Notes: generated by a model not told the origin, from the letters alone. A stretch of 64,000 nucleotides of DNA from Prevotella sp. UBA2809 (GCA_002351725.1 DEHD01000008.1:108495-172494), one strand, 5' to 3'. Counted from the first letter of the stretch, positions 50,051 to 59,473 are shown. Translations and numbers: made by a program.

Positions 50051-51022
50051 TCAGTTGTTCACCGAACCTCCTACAATATCCAGAAGTTCGGAGGTGATGG
50101 CTTGCTGGCGACTCTTGTTGTACTGCAAGTTGAGTTCGCGTAGCAGCTCGTCGGCATTATCGGTAGCAGTCTGCATGGCCACCATGCGGGCAGCATGCTC
50201 TGAAGCATTGCTATCCAGCAGGGCTGTGTAGAGCGTAAGATGTGCCAGCTTTGGCATAAGTTGCGAGAGTACGGTGTTCATGTCGGGCTCCACGATAAAG
50301 TTATCGTTAAGCGGCTTAACCTCCTCCTGCTCGCGACTGTTCTCCTTCTCGCCACGCTGCTTCAGGTATTCCTGACTCTGCTTTGTAGCGATGTTGCTGG
50401 TCAGATCGCGCTCCTTGTCGGCATTCAGTTCACTCTCTACATCAATAGGCAGGAATGTCTTGCGGGTAAGCACCTGCGAGCCTGCGCTCTTGAAGTGATG
50501 ATAGATAAGTTCTACCTTGTCTATCTCACCTTGTGCAAACTTGCGTCCCAGCTCCTGCGCTATCTCGATACACTGCTGCACGTTTGGGTGATCGGCCAGT
50601 GCAGAGTATTCGCCCTGCACGTTGAGCCCCATCTTACGGGCCTTCTCGAACACCTTTCGACCAATAGGATAAATCTCCACATTGTCGCGCCCGATGGTCT
50701 CGTTGTAGTCATTAACCACCTGCGTCATCAGCTTGATGGTGTTGGCATTGAATCCGCCACAGAGCGACGAATTGCTTGAGAACACCACCAGAGCAGCTCT
50801 TTTCACAGGGCGCTCCTGATCGTAGATGGTCTGAGCCTCGGCCTCGGCAGCAAGGAACGACTTGAGGATGTGCTCCAACAGCTCCTCATAAGGCAGCATA
50901 TTCTGAATAGCCACCTGGGCGTGATGAAGTTTGCTGGAGGCAACCATCTTCATAGCCGACGTGATCTTTCGCGTGGAATTCACTGAGGCTATGCGGCCTT
51001 TAATTTCTTTCAGGCTTGGCAT
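50051..51022 (-). CDS. atpG: ATP synthase F1 gamma subunit
   Basis: The 323-residue rotor shaft has the N-terminal helix MPSLKEIKGRIASVNSTRKITSAMKMVASSK and the C-terminal helix with ASEHAARMVAMQTATDNADELL. A charged insertion (about 210-250, EYLKQRGEKENSREQEEVKP) makes it longer than the E. coli protein. It is the last gene of the atp operon, 6 bases after atpA, and is followed by the shared terminator. Confidence 0.95.
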   Translation of the reverse strand: MPSLKEIKGRIASVNSTRKITSAMKMVASSKLHHAQVAIQNMLPYEELLEHILKSFLAAEAEAQTIYDQERPVKRAALVVFSSNSSLCGGFNANTIKLMTQVVNDYNETIGRDNVEIYPIGRKVFEKARKMGLNVQGEYSALADHPNVQQCIEIAQELGRKFAQGEIDKVELIYHHFKSAGSQVLTRKTFLPIDVESELNADKERDLTSNIATKQSQEYLKQRGEKENSREQEEVKPLNDNFIVEPDMNTVLSQLMPKLAHLTLYTALLDSNASEHAARMVAMQTATDNADELLRELNLQYNKSRQQAITSELLDIVGGSVNN

Positions 51023-51028
51023 AGGCTA

Positions 51029-52615
51029 TCAGGCTTTATATGTTCCTGCGATATCAAACATCACCTTCTCGATGGTGTCGGTGGTCTCATCGTCAATCTT
51101 ACCGCTGGCCAGAGTCTCGATAACCTCGGGATGTGCAGAACGCAGCTTGTCGAGGAACGATGTCTGACACTCGCGCACCTTGGCGATAGGCACCTCACGC
51201 ATCAGTCCGTGAACACCACAATACAAAATGGCAATCTGCTCGCCTACTGGCATTGGACTGTACTGTGGCTGAATAAGCAGCTGGTTGTTCTTACGTCCGC
51301 GGTCAAGTGTCATCGCTGTCACAGCATCCATATCGCTCGAGAACTTAGAGAAGGCCTCAAGCTCACGATACTGAGCCTGGTCGATCTTCAGTGTACCAGC
51401 CACCTTCTTCATGGACTTGATCTGTGCCGAACCACCCACACGAGATACCGAGATACCAACGTTGATGGCAGGACGGAAGCCCTGGTTGAAGAGGTCGCTC
51501 TCCAAGAATATCTGACCATCGGTAATAGAGATAACGTTTGTTGGAATGTAAGCCGAAACGTCGCCAGCCTGAGTCTCGATGATAGGCAGAGCGGTGAGTG
51601 AACCACCACCACGCACATGTCCCTTCATACACTCTGGCAGGTCATTCATCTGCTCGGCCACCTCCTGCTGTTCGTTCATCTTAGCAGCACGCTCCAATAG
51701 GCGTGAGTGCAGATAGAATACATCACCAGGATAAGCCTCACGTCCAGAAGGACGGCGCAGAATCAGCGATACCTCACGATAGGCCACAGCCTGCTTCGAC
51801 AGGTCGTCGTAAACCACGAGTGCTGGCAGACCTCTATCGCGGAAATACTCACCAATAGCAGCACCAGCAAATGGTGCATAGTACTGCATAGCAGCAGGAT
51901 CGGCAGCTGTAGCAGCAACCACGATGGTGTAAGGCATAGCTCCGTGCTCCTGCAGCGTAGAAACGAGAGCAGCTACAGTACTGGCCTTCTGTCCGATGGC
52001 CACATAGATACAATAGACAGGCTTACCTGCCTCATAGAAACTCTTCTGATTGATGATGGTATCAACGGCGATAGCGGTCTTACCCGTCTGACGGTCGCCG
52101 ATGATAAGCTCGCGCTGACCACGACCGATAGGAATCATCGAGTCGATAGCCTTCAATCCAGTCTGCAGAGGCTCCTTAACGGGCTGGCGGTAGATAACAC
52201 CAGGGGCTTTACGATCAAGCGGCATCTCGAAAGCGTCGCTCAGGTCGATATCACCCTTACCGTCGATAGCTTGTCCCAGCGGATTGATAACGCGTCCCAG
52301 CATGTTGTCGTTGACACGGATAGATGCGATACGCTTGGTACGCTTCACCACCATGCCCTCTTTGATGCCCGAGGTAGCGCCCAACAGCACGCAGCCCACG
52401 TTGTCCTCCTCGAGGTTCATCACGATAGCCATAGTGCCGTTTTCAAACTCCAGCAGCTCGTTGGCCTCGGCGTTGCGCAGTCCATAGATGCGGGCTACAC
52501 CATCGCTCACTGTGAGCACGGTTCCCACCTCGTCGAACTTCTCAGCATCCGATATACCTTTCAGCTGGTCGAGCAGTACCTGCGAAACTTCGCTTGGTTT
52601 AATCTTATCTGACAT
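51029..52615 (-). CDS. atpA: ATP synthase F1 alpha subunit
   Basis: This 528-residue protein has the nucleotide-binding P-loop GDRQTGKTA, the alpha-type LRRPSGREAYPGDVFYLHSRLLERAAK, and SVSRVGGSAQ. It forms the non-catalytic nucleotide sites of the F1 hexamer. It lies between atpH and atpG. Confidence 0.97.
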   Translation of the reverse strand: MSDKIKPSEVSQVLLDQLKGISDAEKFDEVGTVLTVSDGVARIYGLRNAEANELLEFENGTMAIVMNLEEDNVGCVLLGATSGIKEGMVVKRTKRIASIRVNDNMLGRVINPLGQAIDGKGDIDLSDAFEMPLDRKAPGVIYRQPVKEPLQTGLKAIDSMIPIGRGQRELIIGDRQTGKTAIAVDTIINQKSFYEAGKPVYCIYVAIGQKASTVAALVSTLQEHGAMPYTIVVAATAADPAAMQYYAPFAGAAIGEYFRDRGLPALVVYDDLSKQAVAYREVSLILRRPSGREAYPGDVFYLHSRLLERAAKMNEQQEVAEQMNDLPECMKGHVRGGGSLTALPIIETQAGDVSAYIPTNVISITDGQIFLESDLFNQGFRPAINVGISVSRVGGSAQIKSMKKVAGTLKIDQAQYRELEAFSKFSSDMDAVTAMTLDRGRKNNQLLIQPQYSPMPVGEQIAILYCGVHGLMREVPIAKVRECQTSFLDKLRSAHPEVIETLASGKIDDETTDTIEKVMFDIAGTYKA

Positions 52616-52616
52616 T

Positions 52617-52652
52617 TGTTTTACTTTTTACTTTTTTACCTTTTTACTTTTT
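52617..52652. repeat. Heptamer repeat (TTACTTT) between atpH and atpA
   Basis: About four TTACTTT-type units fill the gap and overlap the atpH stop codon. Confidence 0.6.
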
Positions 52653-53180
52653 CAAGGTGTTGAGAATTGAGTTGAGTTTGGTCTTGACGCTGGCGTCCAT
52701 ACGATAGGTATCGTACTCCAGGATGAAGCCTCCGATGATATCGGGGTTTACCTGCGCCTCAAACTCCACTGTTCCATTAGTCTTACTCTCCACCATCTGT
52801 CGCATTTTCTGCTCCGTTTCCGGAGAGACAGCGGCAGCGGTGATGAGTCGTCCGCGGATGACATTCTTCTGCTGGCGGTAAAGCGTGACGTACGAATTGG
52901 CGATGAACTGCATCACACTCTCGCGGTCTTCCTTCAGCACCAGGCTGATGAAAGCCTTCATCAGGTCGGAAGGCTCACGGCCTGCAGCAGTCAGCAGCAG
53001 AGCCTGCTTCTTATCCTTCGAGAGCATCGGATTGTCAATCGTAGAGCGCAACTGTGGCACCTCGATGTAGCTTTTTGCTATCTGCTGCATCTCGGCATAC
53101 ACCTGCTGCTCAATCTTGGCGTCGGTAGCACTCTTCAGAAGTGCTCGCGCGTATCTTACCGATATGACTCCTATATCCAT
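52644..53180 (-). CDS. atpH: ATP synthase F1 delta subunit
   Basis: This 178-residue stator protein has ISVRYARALLKSATDAKIEQQVYAE at the N-terminus and the conserved C-terminal PDIIGGFILEYDTYRMDASVKTKL. It connects the F1 head to subunit b. The last codons fall in a heptamer repeat. Confidence 0.93.
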   Translation of the reverse strand: MDIGVISVRYARALLKSATDAKIEQQVYAEMQQIAKSYIEVPQLRSTIDNPMLSKDKKQALLLTAAGREPSDLMKAFISLVLKEDRESVMQFIANSYVTLYRQQKNVIRGRLITAAAVSPETEQKMRQMVESKTNGTVEFEAQVNPDIIGGFILEYDTYRMDASVKTKLNSILNTLKK

Positions 53181-53191
53181 ACGTTCAATAC

Positions 53192-53698
53192 TTATTTTTC
53201 AGTAGAAACTTCATCCAGCATCCGGTCAATCAAATCCATCTGCGACTTATCGTCACGGAGGTTCTGTCGAAGTACTTTCTCGGCAATCTCTACACTGAGG
53301 GCAGCAACCTGCTGACGAATGTCGGCAATGGCGGCTTTCTTTTCCTGCTCAATAGCGGCCTTAGCCTCCTCAAGCAATCGAGCCCCCTCTGTGCGAGCCT
53401 TCTGCTGAGCCTGCTCAACGATAGCGTCGCGCGACTCGGCGGCTTCCTTCAGTATCAGAGCCTGTTTCTCACGAGCCTCCTGCAGAATGGATTCGCCTTC
53501 CTTCTCGATATTAGCCAATCGCTCCTGAGCCTCGTGAGCCTTGCGCAGCGATTCGTCGATGAAGTTCTTACGCTCCTCCACCATACCAGTGATGACGGGG
53601 AAACCGAACTTGGCTAAAATCAGAAAGACCACCAGAAACGCAACCAACATCCAGAAGAATAGTCCGAAGTCGGGCGTTAATATTGCTGGTAAGTTCAT
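53192..53698 (-). CDS. atpF: ATP synthase F0 b subunit
   Basis: One N-terminal membrane helix (GLFFWMLVAFLVVFLILAKFG) is followed by a long charged coiled coil (about 40-150) that forms the peripheral stalk. ATG 53698 (MNLPAIL) gives 168 residues; ATG 53707 is an alternative. It lies between atpE and atpH. Confidence 0.93.
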   Translation of the reverse strand: MNLPAILTPDFGLFFWMLVAFLVVFLILAKFGFPVITGMVEERKNFIDESLRKAHEAQERLANIEKEGESILQEAREKQALILKEAAESRDAIVEQAQQKARTEGARLLEEAKAAIEQEKKAAIADIRQQVAALSVEIAEKVLRQNLRDDKSQMDLIDRMLDEVSTEK

Positions 53699-53728
53699 TG
53701 ACTCCATTTGCAAAGATGTTCTTGATGA

Positions 53729-53983
53729 TTACATAAATACGCAGAGTGCACAAACAACAACAGCAAACAGGGCAACACCCTCAACGAATGCGGCTGTCAG
53801 AATCATGTTAGTACGGATAGTACCAGCAGCCTCTGGCTGACGAGCAATAGCATCCATGGCGTTTCCACCGATACGACCGATACCGAGACCGGCACCAATA
53901 GCAGCAATACCTGCGCCGAGACCAGCGCCAAACTTAGCAAGACCAGCAGCAGCTTCGGCTGCCAAAAGAATTGATGAAATCAT
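53729..53983 (-). CDS. atpE: ATP synthase F0 c subunit
   Basis: This 84-residue hairpin of two membrane helices has the glycine-rich first helix (GAGLGAGIAAIGAGLGIGRIGG), the polar loop ARQPEA, and the ion-carrying Glu in FVEGVAL (E68). The Glu is followed by Gly and the first helix lacks the Gln of sodium-type rings, so proton use is favoured. Confidence 0.95.
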   Translation of the reverse strand: MISSILLAAEAAAGLAKFGAGLGAGIAAIGAGLGIGRIGGNAMDAIARQPEAAGTIRTNMILTAAFVEGVALFAVVVCALCVFM

Positions 53984-54033
53984 AATCTTAAAATTTAAAA
54001 TTTGGTTATACTTTATTTACTTAAATACTATTT

Positions 54034-55095
54034 CTATTTAGCATGATGCTCAGGATGAGCCAGTCCGATGAACACGGCACTGAGCATCGTAAAGACGTAA
54101 GCCTGAATAAAGGCTACGAGGAACTCCAGACAGTTCATGAAGAGCATCATCACAAAACTGAGCAGTGTAAGACCAGATCCCAGAACCGCATTCAGCGACC
54201 ATCCGATAAAGATAATGGCCGTGAACGAGAGGATGATAGCGTGTCCTGCCATCATGTTGGCAAAGAGACGGACCATCAGGGCAAATGGTTTTGTAAAGAC
54301 ACCGAACAGCTCGATGATAGGCATGATAGCCACAGGATAAGCCTTCAGGAACCCTGGCACATCGGGCCAGAAAATCTCCTTCCAATACTCCTTGTTACCA
54401 AAGAGGTTGATGGCCAGCATCGTACACAACGCAAGGAAGAACGTGATGTTGATATTACCCGTCACGTTAGCTCCACCTGGGAAGATAGGCAACAGACCAA
54501 AGAGATTGGTAATGAGGATGAAGAAGAACGCAGTGAGCAGATATGGTGCATAGGGACGATAGTGCTTCTCACCAATCGAATCCTTGATCAGATCGTCATT
54601 GATGGTCATCACCAGCATCTCTACCATGCCAACAAATCCGCGAGGCGCATCTTTCGTCGCATCGTGTTTCTTATACCAACGGGCACAACTCAGGAAGATA
54701 GCCAGCATCACGAAGACGACAATCCAAATCTGAACGACACTCTTAGTGATACTGATGTCCCACGGACGTACCGTCGAACCGTCAGCCAGTCGCTCATAAA
54801 TCTTGCCGTTCTTTTCTTCGTTGAAGAAGAATCCCAGATAGTCGTGACCTTCTTCGGCTGCCTCCTCAATACGTGAGCTGCTGAACACATGCCACTCACC
54901 TGTAGTCTCACTGCGCACGATGACTGGCAGCGGAATACTCAGGTGCTTGTCGCCTAAGGTGGTGATATGCCACTCATAAGCATCTGACATGTGCCCCAAC
55001 ACGATTTCCTTCACGTCAACCCCTTCGCTCTCATTAGCCGATACAGGTGTACCGACTGCCAACAGGAAGGTTAGGCATAAAAGCAGATATCTCAT
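54034..55095 (-). CDS. atpB: ATP synthase F0 a subunit
   Basis: The protein has 353 residues. A signal peptide-like N-terminus (MRYLLLCLTFLLAVGTPVSA) and a periplasmic domain of about 110 residues precede the membrane helices, an extension common in Bacteroidetes. The essential Arg is in LMVRLFANMMAGHAII. With the c ring it forms the ion channel. Confidence 0.95.
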   Translation of the reverse strand: MRYLLLCLTFLLAVGTPVSANESEGVDVKEIVLGHMSDAYEWHITTLGDKHLSIPLPVIVRSETTGEWHVFSSSRIEEAAEEGHDYLGFFFNEEKNGKIYERLADGSTVRPWDISITKSVVQIWIVVFVMLAIFLSCARWYKKHDATKDAPRGFVGMVEMLVMTINDDLIKDSIGEKHYRPYAPYLLTAFFFILITNLFGLLPIFPGGANVTGNINITFFLALCTMLAINLFGNKEYWKEIFWPDVPGFLKAYPVAIMPIIELFGVFTKPFALMVRLFANMMAGHAIILSFTAIIFIGWSLNAVLGSGLTLLSFVMMLFMNCLEFLVAFIQAYVFTMLSAVFIGLAHPEHHAK

Positions 55096-55107
55096 TTCTT
55101 TCAGAGT

Positions 55108-55515
55108 TTATACATTAGTTTTAACTTTCTTCTCAATCTTGACGAAATAGATGGTGTCGTAAGCGAGAATCACGAAATAATAAACAAGGAACACGATGAC
55201 GAAGATGCGGATAGCCTCGCGCGACTCCGCCAACCAACAGTACCCCATCACCAGCACTACTGCAGCAAACATACGTAAACCTGATGCTGACATATAGAGC
55301 GTGGGCATGCTGGCAGGCGATGATGACATCACCCAACGCCATACAAACCCGTAGGCGATACAGGCCACCAACTGAAACACAGACGAAATGACCACCGGCA
55401 TCACTGTTGTCCCGACATTTCCCCAAAGGTTGATGCCAAGTAATATCAACAGACTCATACCTGCAATCAGTGAGATACTCTGTCTCAGATAGGTGTTAAC
55501 TACGTTTCTTGTCAT
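55108..55515 (-). CDS. Small membrane protein of the atp operon (AtpI-like position)
   Basis: This 135-residue protein has four hydrophobic helices and a basic C-terminus (KIEKKVKTNV). It lies between atpC and atpB and overlaps atpC by 4 bases. Its place and topology suggest the AtpI/assembly-factor role of a c-ring chaperone, but the sequence itself was not recognised. Confidence 0.75.
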   Translation of the reverse strand: MTRNVVNTYLRQSISLIAGMSLLILLGINLWGNVGTTVMPVVISSVFQLVACIAYGFVWRWVMSSSPASMPTLYMSASGLRMFAAVVLVMGYCWLAESREAIRIFVIVFLVYYFVILAYDTIYFVKIEKKVKTNV

Positions 55516-55769
55516 TTCTCGTGAAGTTCAATACAAAGACTTACCTTATTCTTCTGTACCTCGACAAAACCACCACAGATATCAATAGTGTGCTTGCCAT
55601 CAGGCGCAGTATAGACCACCTGACCTTCGCCCAGCGACGAAATGATTGGTGCATGTCCAGTCAAGATCTCGAACTGGCCCATTGTTCCTGGCACCAGCAC
55701 GCTCTCAACAGCGCCGTCGAACTCAATCTTTTCCGGAGAAACAATTCTAAGCTGCAACATAATTGTCAA
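55512..55769 (-). CDS. atpC: ATP synthase F1 epsilon subunit, short form
   Basis: This 85-residue protein consists of the N-terminal beta sandwich only (LRIVSPEKIEFDGAVESVLVPGTMGQFEILTGHAPIIS). The helical C-terminal domain that inhibits rotation in E. coli is absent, as in other Bacteroidetes. It lies after atpD, separated by a heptamer array. Confidence 0.92.
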   Translation of the reverse strand: MTIMLQLRIVSPEKIEFDGAVESVLVPGTMGQFEILTGHAPIISSLGEGQVVYTAPDGKHTIDICGGFVEVQKNKVSLCIELHEK

Positions 55770-55792
55770 TTATCAATTATCAATTGTCAATT
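55761..55792. repeat. Heptamer array (AATTATC) between atpD and atpC
   Basis: Four 7-bp units (AATTGTC, AATTATC, AATTATC, AATTGTC) start at the atpC initiation region and fill the gap to atpD. Confidence 0.8.
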
Positions 55793-55796
55793 AAGC

Positions 55797-57323
55797 TTAT
55801 GCTTTCGCAGCTTCCAGCAGCTTCTTAGCTTTCTCCTTGGCGTCCTCGATAGTTCCTACGTTCAGGAATGCCTGCTCTGGCAGATCGTCTACCTCGCCAT
55901 CCAGAATAGCGTTGAATCCCTTGATAGTCTCCTCGATTGGCACCATCACACCTGGCAGACCAGTAAACTGAGATGCTACAGAGAATGGCTGACTCAGGAA
56001 TCGCTGCACGCGGCGTGCACGGTTCACGGTAAGCTTATCCTCGTCAGAGAGCTCGTCCATACCCAGAATGGCGATGATGTCCTGCAACTCCTTGTAACGC
56101 TGCAGAATCTCCTTCACGCGCTGTGCACAATCGTAGTGAGCCTTGCCCACAATCAGCGGGTCGAGGATACGCGATGTAGAACCCAGTGGGTCTACAGCTG
56201 GATAGATACCCAGCTCAGCAATCTTACGATCCAATACGGTTGTTGCATCCAGGTGTGTAAAGGTGGTAGCTGGAGCAGGGTCGGTCAAGTCGTCGGCAGG
56301 CACGTAAACAGCCTGTACAGAGGTGATAGAACCCGTCTTTGTTGATGTGATGCGCTCCTGCATCGAACCCATCTCTGAAGCCAGAGTAGGCTGATAACCT
56401 ACTGCTGATGGCATACGTCCCAGCAGAGCCGACACCTCAGAACCAGCCTGAGTGAAACGGAAGATGTTGTCGATGAAGAACAGGATATCGGCAGCACCAC
56501 CGTCCTTACCGCCTCCATCGCGGAATCCTTCGGCTACAGTCAGACCAGAAAGGGCTACTGAGGCACGTGCGCCTGGTGGCTCGTTCATCTGTCCGTAAAC
56601 CAGTGTGGCCTGGCTCTTCTTCAACTCCTCAGGGTCAACAAGACTCAAGTCCCACTTACCCTGATCCATAGCCTCACGGAACTTTTCGCCATAGCGGATA
56701 ACACCTGATTCAATCATCTCGCGGATCAGGTCGTTACCCTCACGAGTACGCTCTCCTACTCCAGCGAATACTGAGAATCCGTTGTGTCCCTTGGCAATGT
56801 TGTTAATCAGCTCCATGATGAGCACGGTCTTACCTACACCAGCACCACCGAAGAGTCCGATCTTACCACCCTTCATGTAAGGCTCCAGCAGGTCGATAAC
56901 CTTAATACCTGTGGCCAGAATCTCTTTCTTGGTCGACAGTTCCTCAAATGTTGGAGCCTCGCGGTGGATGGGATAAGCGCCCTCCATGTTCAGCTGTTTC
57001 ATACCGTCGATAGGCTGTCCGATAACGTTCAGCATTCTACCTTTAATCTGATCGCCTGCAGGCATCACGATTGGTGAGCCCAGAGGGATCGCTTCCAGTC
57101 CACGATGCAGTCCATCAGTATTGTCCATAGCCACACAGCGCACCGTATCCTCGCCGATGTGCTGCTGCACCTCGACAATCAGGTCGCGCCCGTCGCCACG
57201 ATCAATCTTCAGAGCATCGTAAATCTTTGGCAACACCTTTTCGGCATCCTGGCCCTCGGTATCGAAGTAAACGTCGATAACAGGACCGATAATCTGCGAA
57301 ATGTGTCCAGTAATTTGTGACAT
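55797..57323 (-). CDS. atpD: ATP synthase F1 beta subunit
   Basis: This 508-residue catalytic subunit has the P-loop GGAGVGKTV, the catalytic-Glu region AGVGERTREGNDL, and IFRFTQAGSEVSALLGRMPSAVGYQPTL. It is the first gene of the atp operon in the order D-C-x-B-E-F-H-A-G. No TAnnTTTG box was found immediately before it. Confidence 0.97.
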   Translation of the reverse strand: MSQITGHISQIIGPVIDVYFDTEGQDAEKVLPKIYDALKIDRGDGRDLIVEVQQHIGEDTVRCVAMDNTDGLHRGLEAIPLGSPIVMPAGDQIKGRMLNVIGQPIDGMKQLNMEGAYPIHREAPTFEELSTKKEILATGIKVIDLLEPYMKGGKIGLFGGAGVGKTVLIMELINNIAKGHNGFSVFAGVGERTREGNDLIREMIESGVIRYGEKFREAMDQGKWDLSLVDPEELKKSQATLVYGQMNEPPGARASVALSGLTVAEGFRDGGGKDGGAADILFFIDNIFRFTQAGSEVSALLGRMPSAVGYQPTLASEMGSMQERITSTKTGSITSVQAVYVPADDLTDPAPATTFTHLDATTVLDRKIAELGIYPAVDPLGSTSRILDPLIVGKAHYDCAQRVKEILQRYKELQDIIAILGMDELSDEDKLTVNRARRVQRFLSQPFSVASQFTGLPGVMVPIEETIKGFNAILDGEVDDLPEQAFLNVGTIEDAKEKAKKLLEAAKA

Positions 57324-57367
57324 ACGCTGTTAATTTTTAAGTTATTATTATTCTATATTCTTGGTTT

Positions 57368-58468
57368 CTATCTTCTCAATGCGATGTTGTAGTTCAGATA
57401 CTTCGAGTTGCCTGTCACATCCTCCAGCACTTTTACAAATGGGGGGAAGTTAACGGTTTCTTTCTCTGTAACTCCTTTTGTTTCCATCATCACCAGATTG
57501 CTTACAGGCTCCAGGAATGTGTCAATCTCGAAGAACTGCCCTTTCCAAATGAAGCTCTGACGCTTCTTGCGGATGGTGGCGCGATATGGGTCGGCCTGCG
57601 ATAGCATCTGCTCGTACAGGTTGTTGTCCACCTGGCGCTCCGTCTCAATCACCTCGTTGTCGTTGATGCGCTTCTTCGAGCGGTGAACATTCACCACCTT
57701 ACCGCCGCTCCACTCACGTCTGCGCAATCTTACCTCGCTGCCTGGCTCTGATACCAGATAGGTCTGCGTAATTTCACTTACCGAGCACTCAGGAATCTCG
57801 CCTGTAAGTTCTACACGGAAGATGCGCTCCTCCTGAGCCTGCAGTGGCAGTCCCACCACCTTCGATATCTCTGTAAGCACACGGTTCAGCTTGTTTTCAA
57901 AGTCGTCGTGATTGTTGATGACACGCAGATGTGGATGACCAGTCCAAGCCTTTATGACCTTCTTGTCAAGTTCACGTGCCACGCGCAGTCCTTCTTCGTT
58001 GGCCTGCTCATAGCGTGTGGCGTTGGTGGCAGTGGTGTAATACTGCTCGGCTCCGTCGGCAGCACTCACCAGATGTAGCACAGCATCGTAACTCTGGCGC
58101 AGCGCCTCCGAGTTGGTTCCTGCCATACGTGTTATCTCGTCCCACTCCTCAGGCTTGATATATGCCGAGATGTCCATCGCACCACGGTCGCAAACGATGA
58201 GTACAGGCTTTTCACACACCTTGGCCAGCTGCATAAACTGGTTCTCAAGTGCCAGCTGAGTCTCAAGAATGGCGCGCTCGCCCTGATAATACAGGTCGCG
58301 GTTTGGTGTCAGGTAGTTCCAGCCTGCAGTGCTGTATATGGTAGGCACCTCGGGCACGTTGAATACCTTATAGCCGAATCCTGAGAAGTACTCGGTTATC
58401 TTCACCAGCGCCGTAGTCTTACCAGCACATGGCCCTCCAGTCAATACTATCTTCTTAATATCTGGCAT
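57368..58468 (-). CDS. P-loop NTPase plus CYTH-like domain (TTD14-like)
   Basis: This 366-residue protein has an N-terminal AAA_28-type P-loop domain (GGPCAGKTT at 11-19, CDRGAMD near 94) and a C-terminal strand-rich domain (about 215-366) with alternating charged strands (EVRLRRREW, ETERQVDNNLYEQML, FFEIDTFLEP) like a CYTH/triphosphate tunnel. The same pair of domains occurs in the eukaryotic TRPL translocation defect protein 14 family, as far as I remember. The substrate is unknown; nucleotide or polyphosphate binding is likely. Confidence 0.75.
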   Translation of the reverse strand: MPDIKKIVLTGGPCAGKTTALVKITEYFSGFGYKVFNVPEVPTIYSTAGWNYLTPNRDLYYQGERAILETQLALENQFMQLAKVCEKPVLIVCDRGAMDISAYIKPEEWDEITRMAGTNSEALRQSYDAVLHLVSAADGAEQYYTTATNATRYEQANEEGLRVARELDKKVIKAWTGHPHLRVINNHDDFENKLNRVLTEISKVVGLPLQAQEERIFRVELTGEIPECSVSEITQTYLVSEPGSEVRLRRREWSGGKVVNVHRSKKRINDNEVIETERQVDNNLYEQMLSQADPYRATIRKKRQSFIWKGQFFEIDTFLEPVSNLVMMETKGVTEKETVNFPPFVKVLEDVTGNSKYLNYNIALRR

Positions 58469-58497
58469 TAAATATTTAATGTTTAATGTTTAATGTT
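58468..58497. repeat. Heptamer array (GTTTAAT) between pfkA and the NTPase gene
   Basis: ATTAAAT, ATTTAAT, GTTTAAT, GTTTAAT: four 7-bp units, the reverse complement of the ATTAAAC array at 6501-6531. It overlaps the ATG of the NTPase gene and touches the end of pfkA. Confidence 0.8.
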
Positions 58498-59473
58498 AGA
58501 TGCTCAGCTCATCGAGTACCTTAATCAGTCGCTTGTCGAAACGCTTGTCGGTACGTATACACTCACTAAATGGCACGTAAACCACCTCGTTATTGCGAAT
58601 ACCTACCATCACGTTGCGCTGTCCCTGTTTGATGGCCTCGATAGCGCCAACACCTGTGGTAGCTGCCAGGATTCTGTCGCGAGCAGATGGTGTACCACCA
58701 CGCTGCAGGTGCCCCAGGATAGACACACGCACGTCGAACTCAGGGAACTCCTTCTTGACACGATCTGCATAGTAAAGAGCGCCACACTTAGGACTCTCGG
58801 ATACAATCACGATACACGACTTCTTTGACTTACGGATACCACGACTCATGAACTGGGCTAACTGGTCGACATCAGTCGATTCCTCTGGCACAATGGCAGC
58901 TTCAGCACCACAAGCGATGGCAGAGTTCTGAGCCAGGAAGCCAGCATCACGCCCCATCACCTCGACAAAGAAGATACGCTCATGAGAGTTGGCAGTATCA
59001 CGAATACGATCGACACACTCCATGATGGTATTCATCGTGGTGTCGTAGCCGATGGTGGCATCGGTACCGTAAAGGTCGTTGTCAATGGTTCCTGGCAAGC
59101 CGATACAGGGGAAGTCGAACTCCATACCGAAGTTGCGAGCACCTGTCAGCGAACCGTTTCCACCGATAACTACCAGTGCATCTATCTCTTCCTTCACACA
59201 AGTCTCATATGCCTTCTGCATACCCTCGGGTGTCATAAACTCCTTCGAGCGTGCAGTCTTCAGTATCGTACCTCCGCGGGTAACTATTCCACTTACGTCC
59301 TCTGTTGTGAAGGTCTTAACCTCATCATTAATAAGACCCTCGTATCCGCGATATATACCTTTGATTGTAAAACCGTTATAGATACCAGCACGTGTCACGG
59401 CACGTATGGCGGCATTCATTCCTGGTGCATCGCCTCCCGACGTCAGGATACCAATCGTCTTAATCTTTCCCAT
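58496..59473 (-). CDS. pfkA: 6-phosphofructokinase
   Basis: This 325-residue glycolytic enzyme has the ATP-site GGDAPGMNAAIRA (13-25), the catalytic PGTIDNDLYGTD, and MGRDAGFLA. The metal-binding motif usually written GGDGS reads GGNGS here (104-108). The Gly after it, rather than Asp, argues for ATP and not pyrophosphate as donor. It lies 32 bases after the antiporter gene. Confidence 0.93.
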   Translation of the reverse strand: MGKIKTIGILTSGGDAPGMNAAIRAVTRAGIYNGFTIKGIYRGYEGLINDEVKTFTTEDVSGIVTRGGTILKTARSKEFMTPEGMQKAYETCVKEEIDALVVIGGNGSLTGARNFGMEFDFPCIGLPGTIDNDLYGTDATIGYDTTMNTIMECVDRIRDTANSHERIFFVEVMGRDAGFLAQNSAIACGAEAAIVPEESTDVDQLAQFMSRGIRKSKKSCIVIVSESPKCGALYYADRVKKEFPEFDVRVSILGHLQRGGTPSARDRILAATTGVGAIEAIKQGQRNVMVGIRNNEVVYVPFSECIRTDKRFDKRLIKVLDELSI

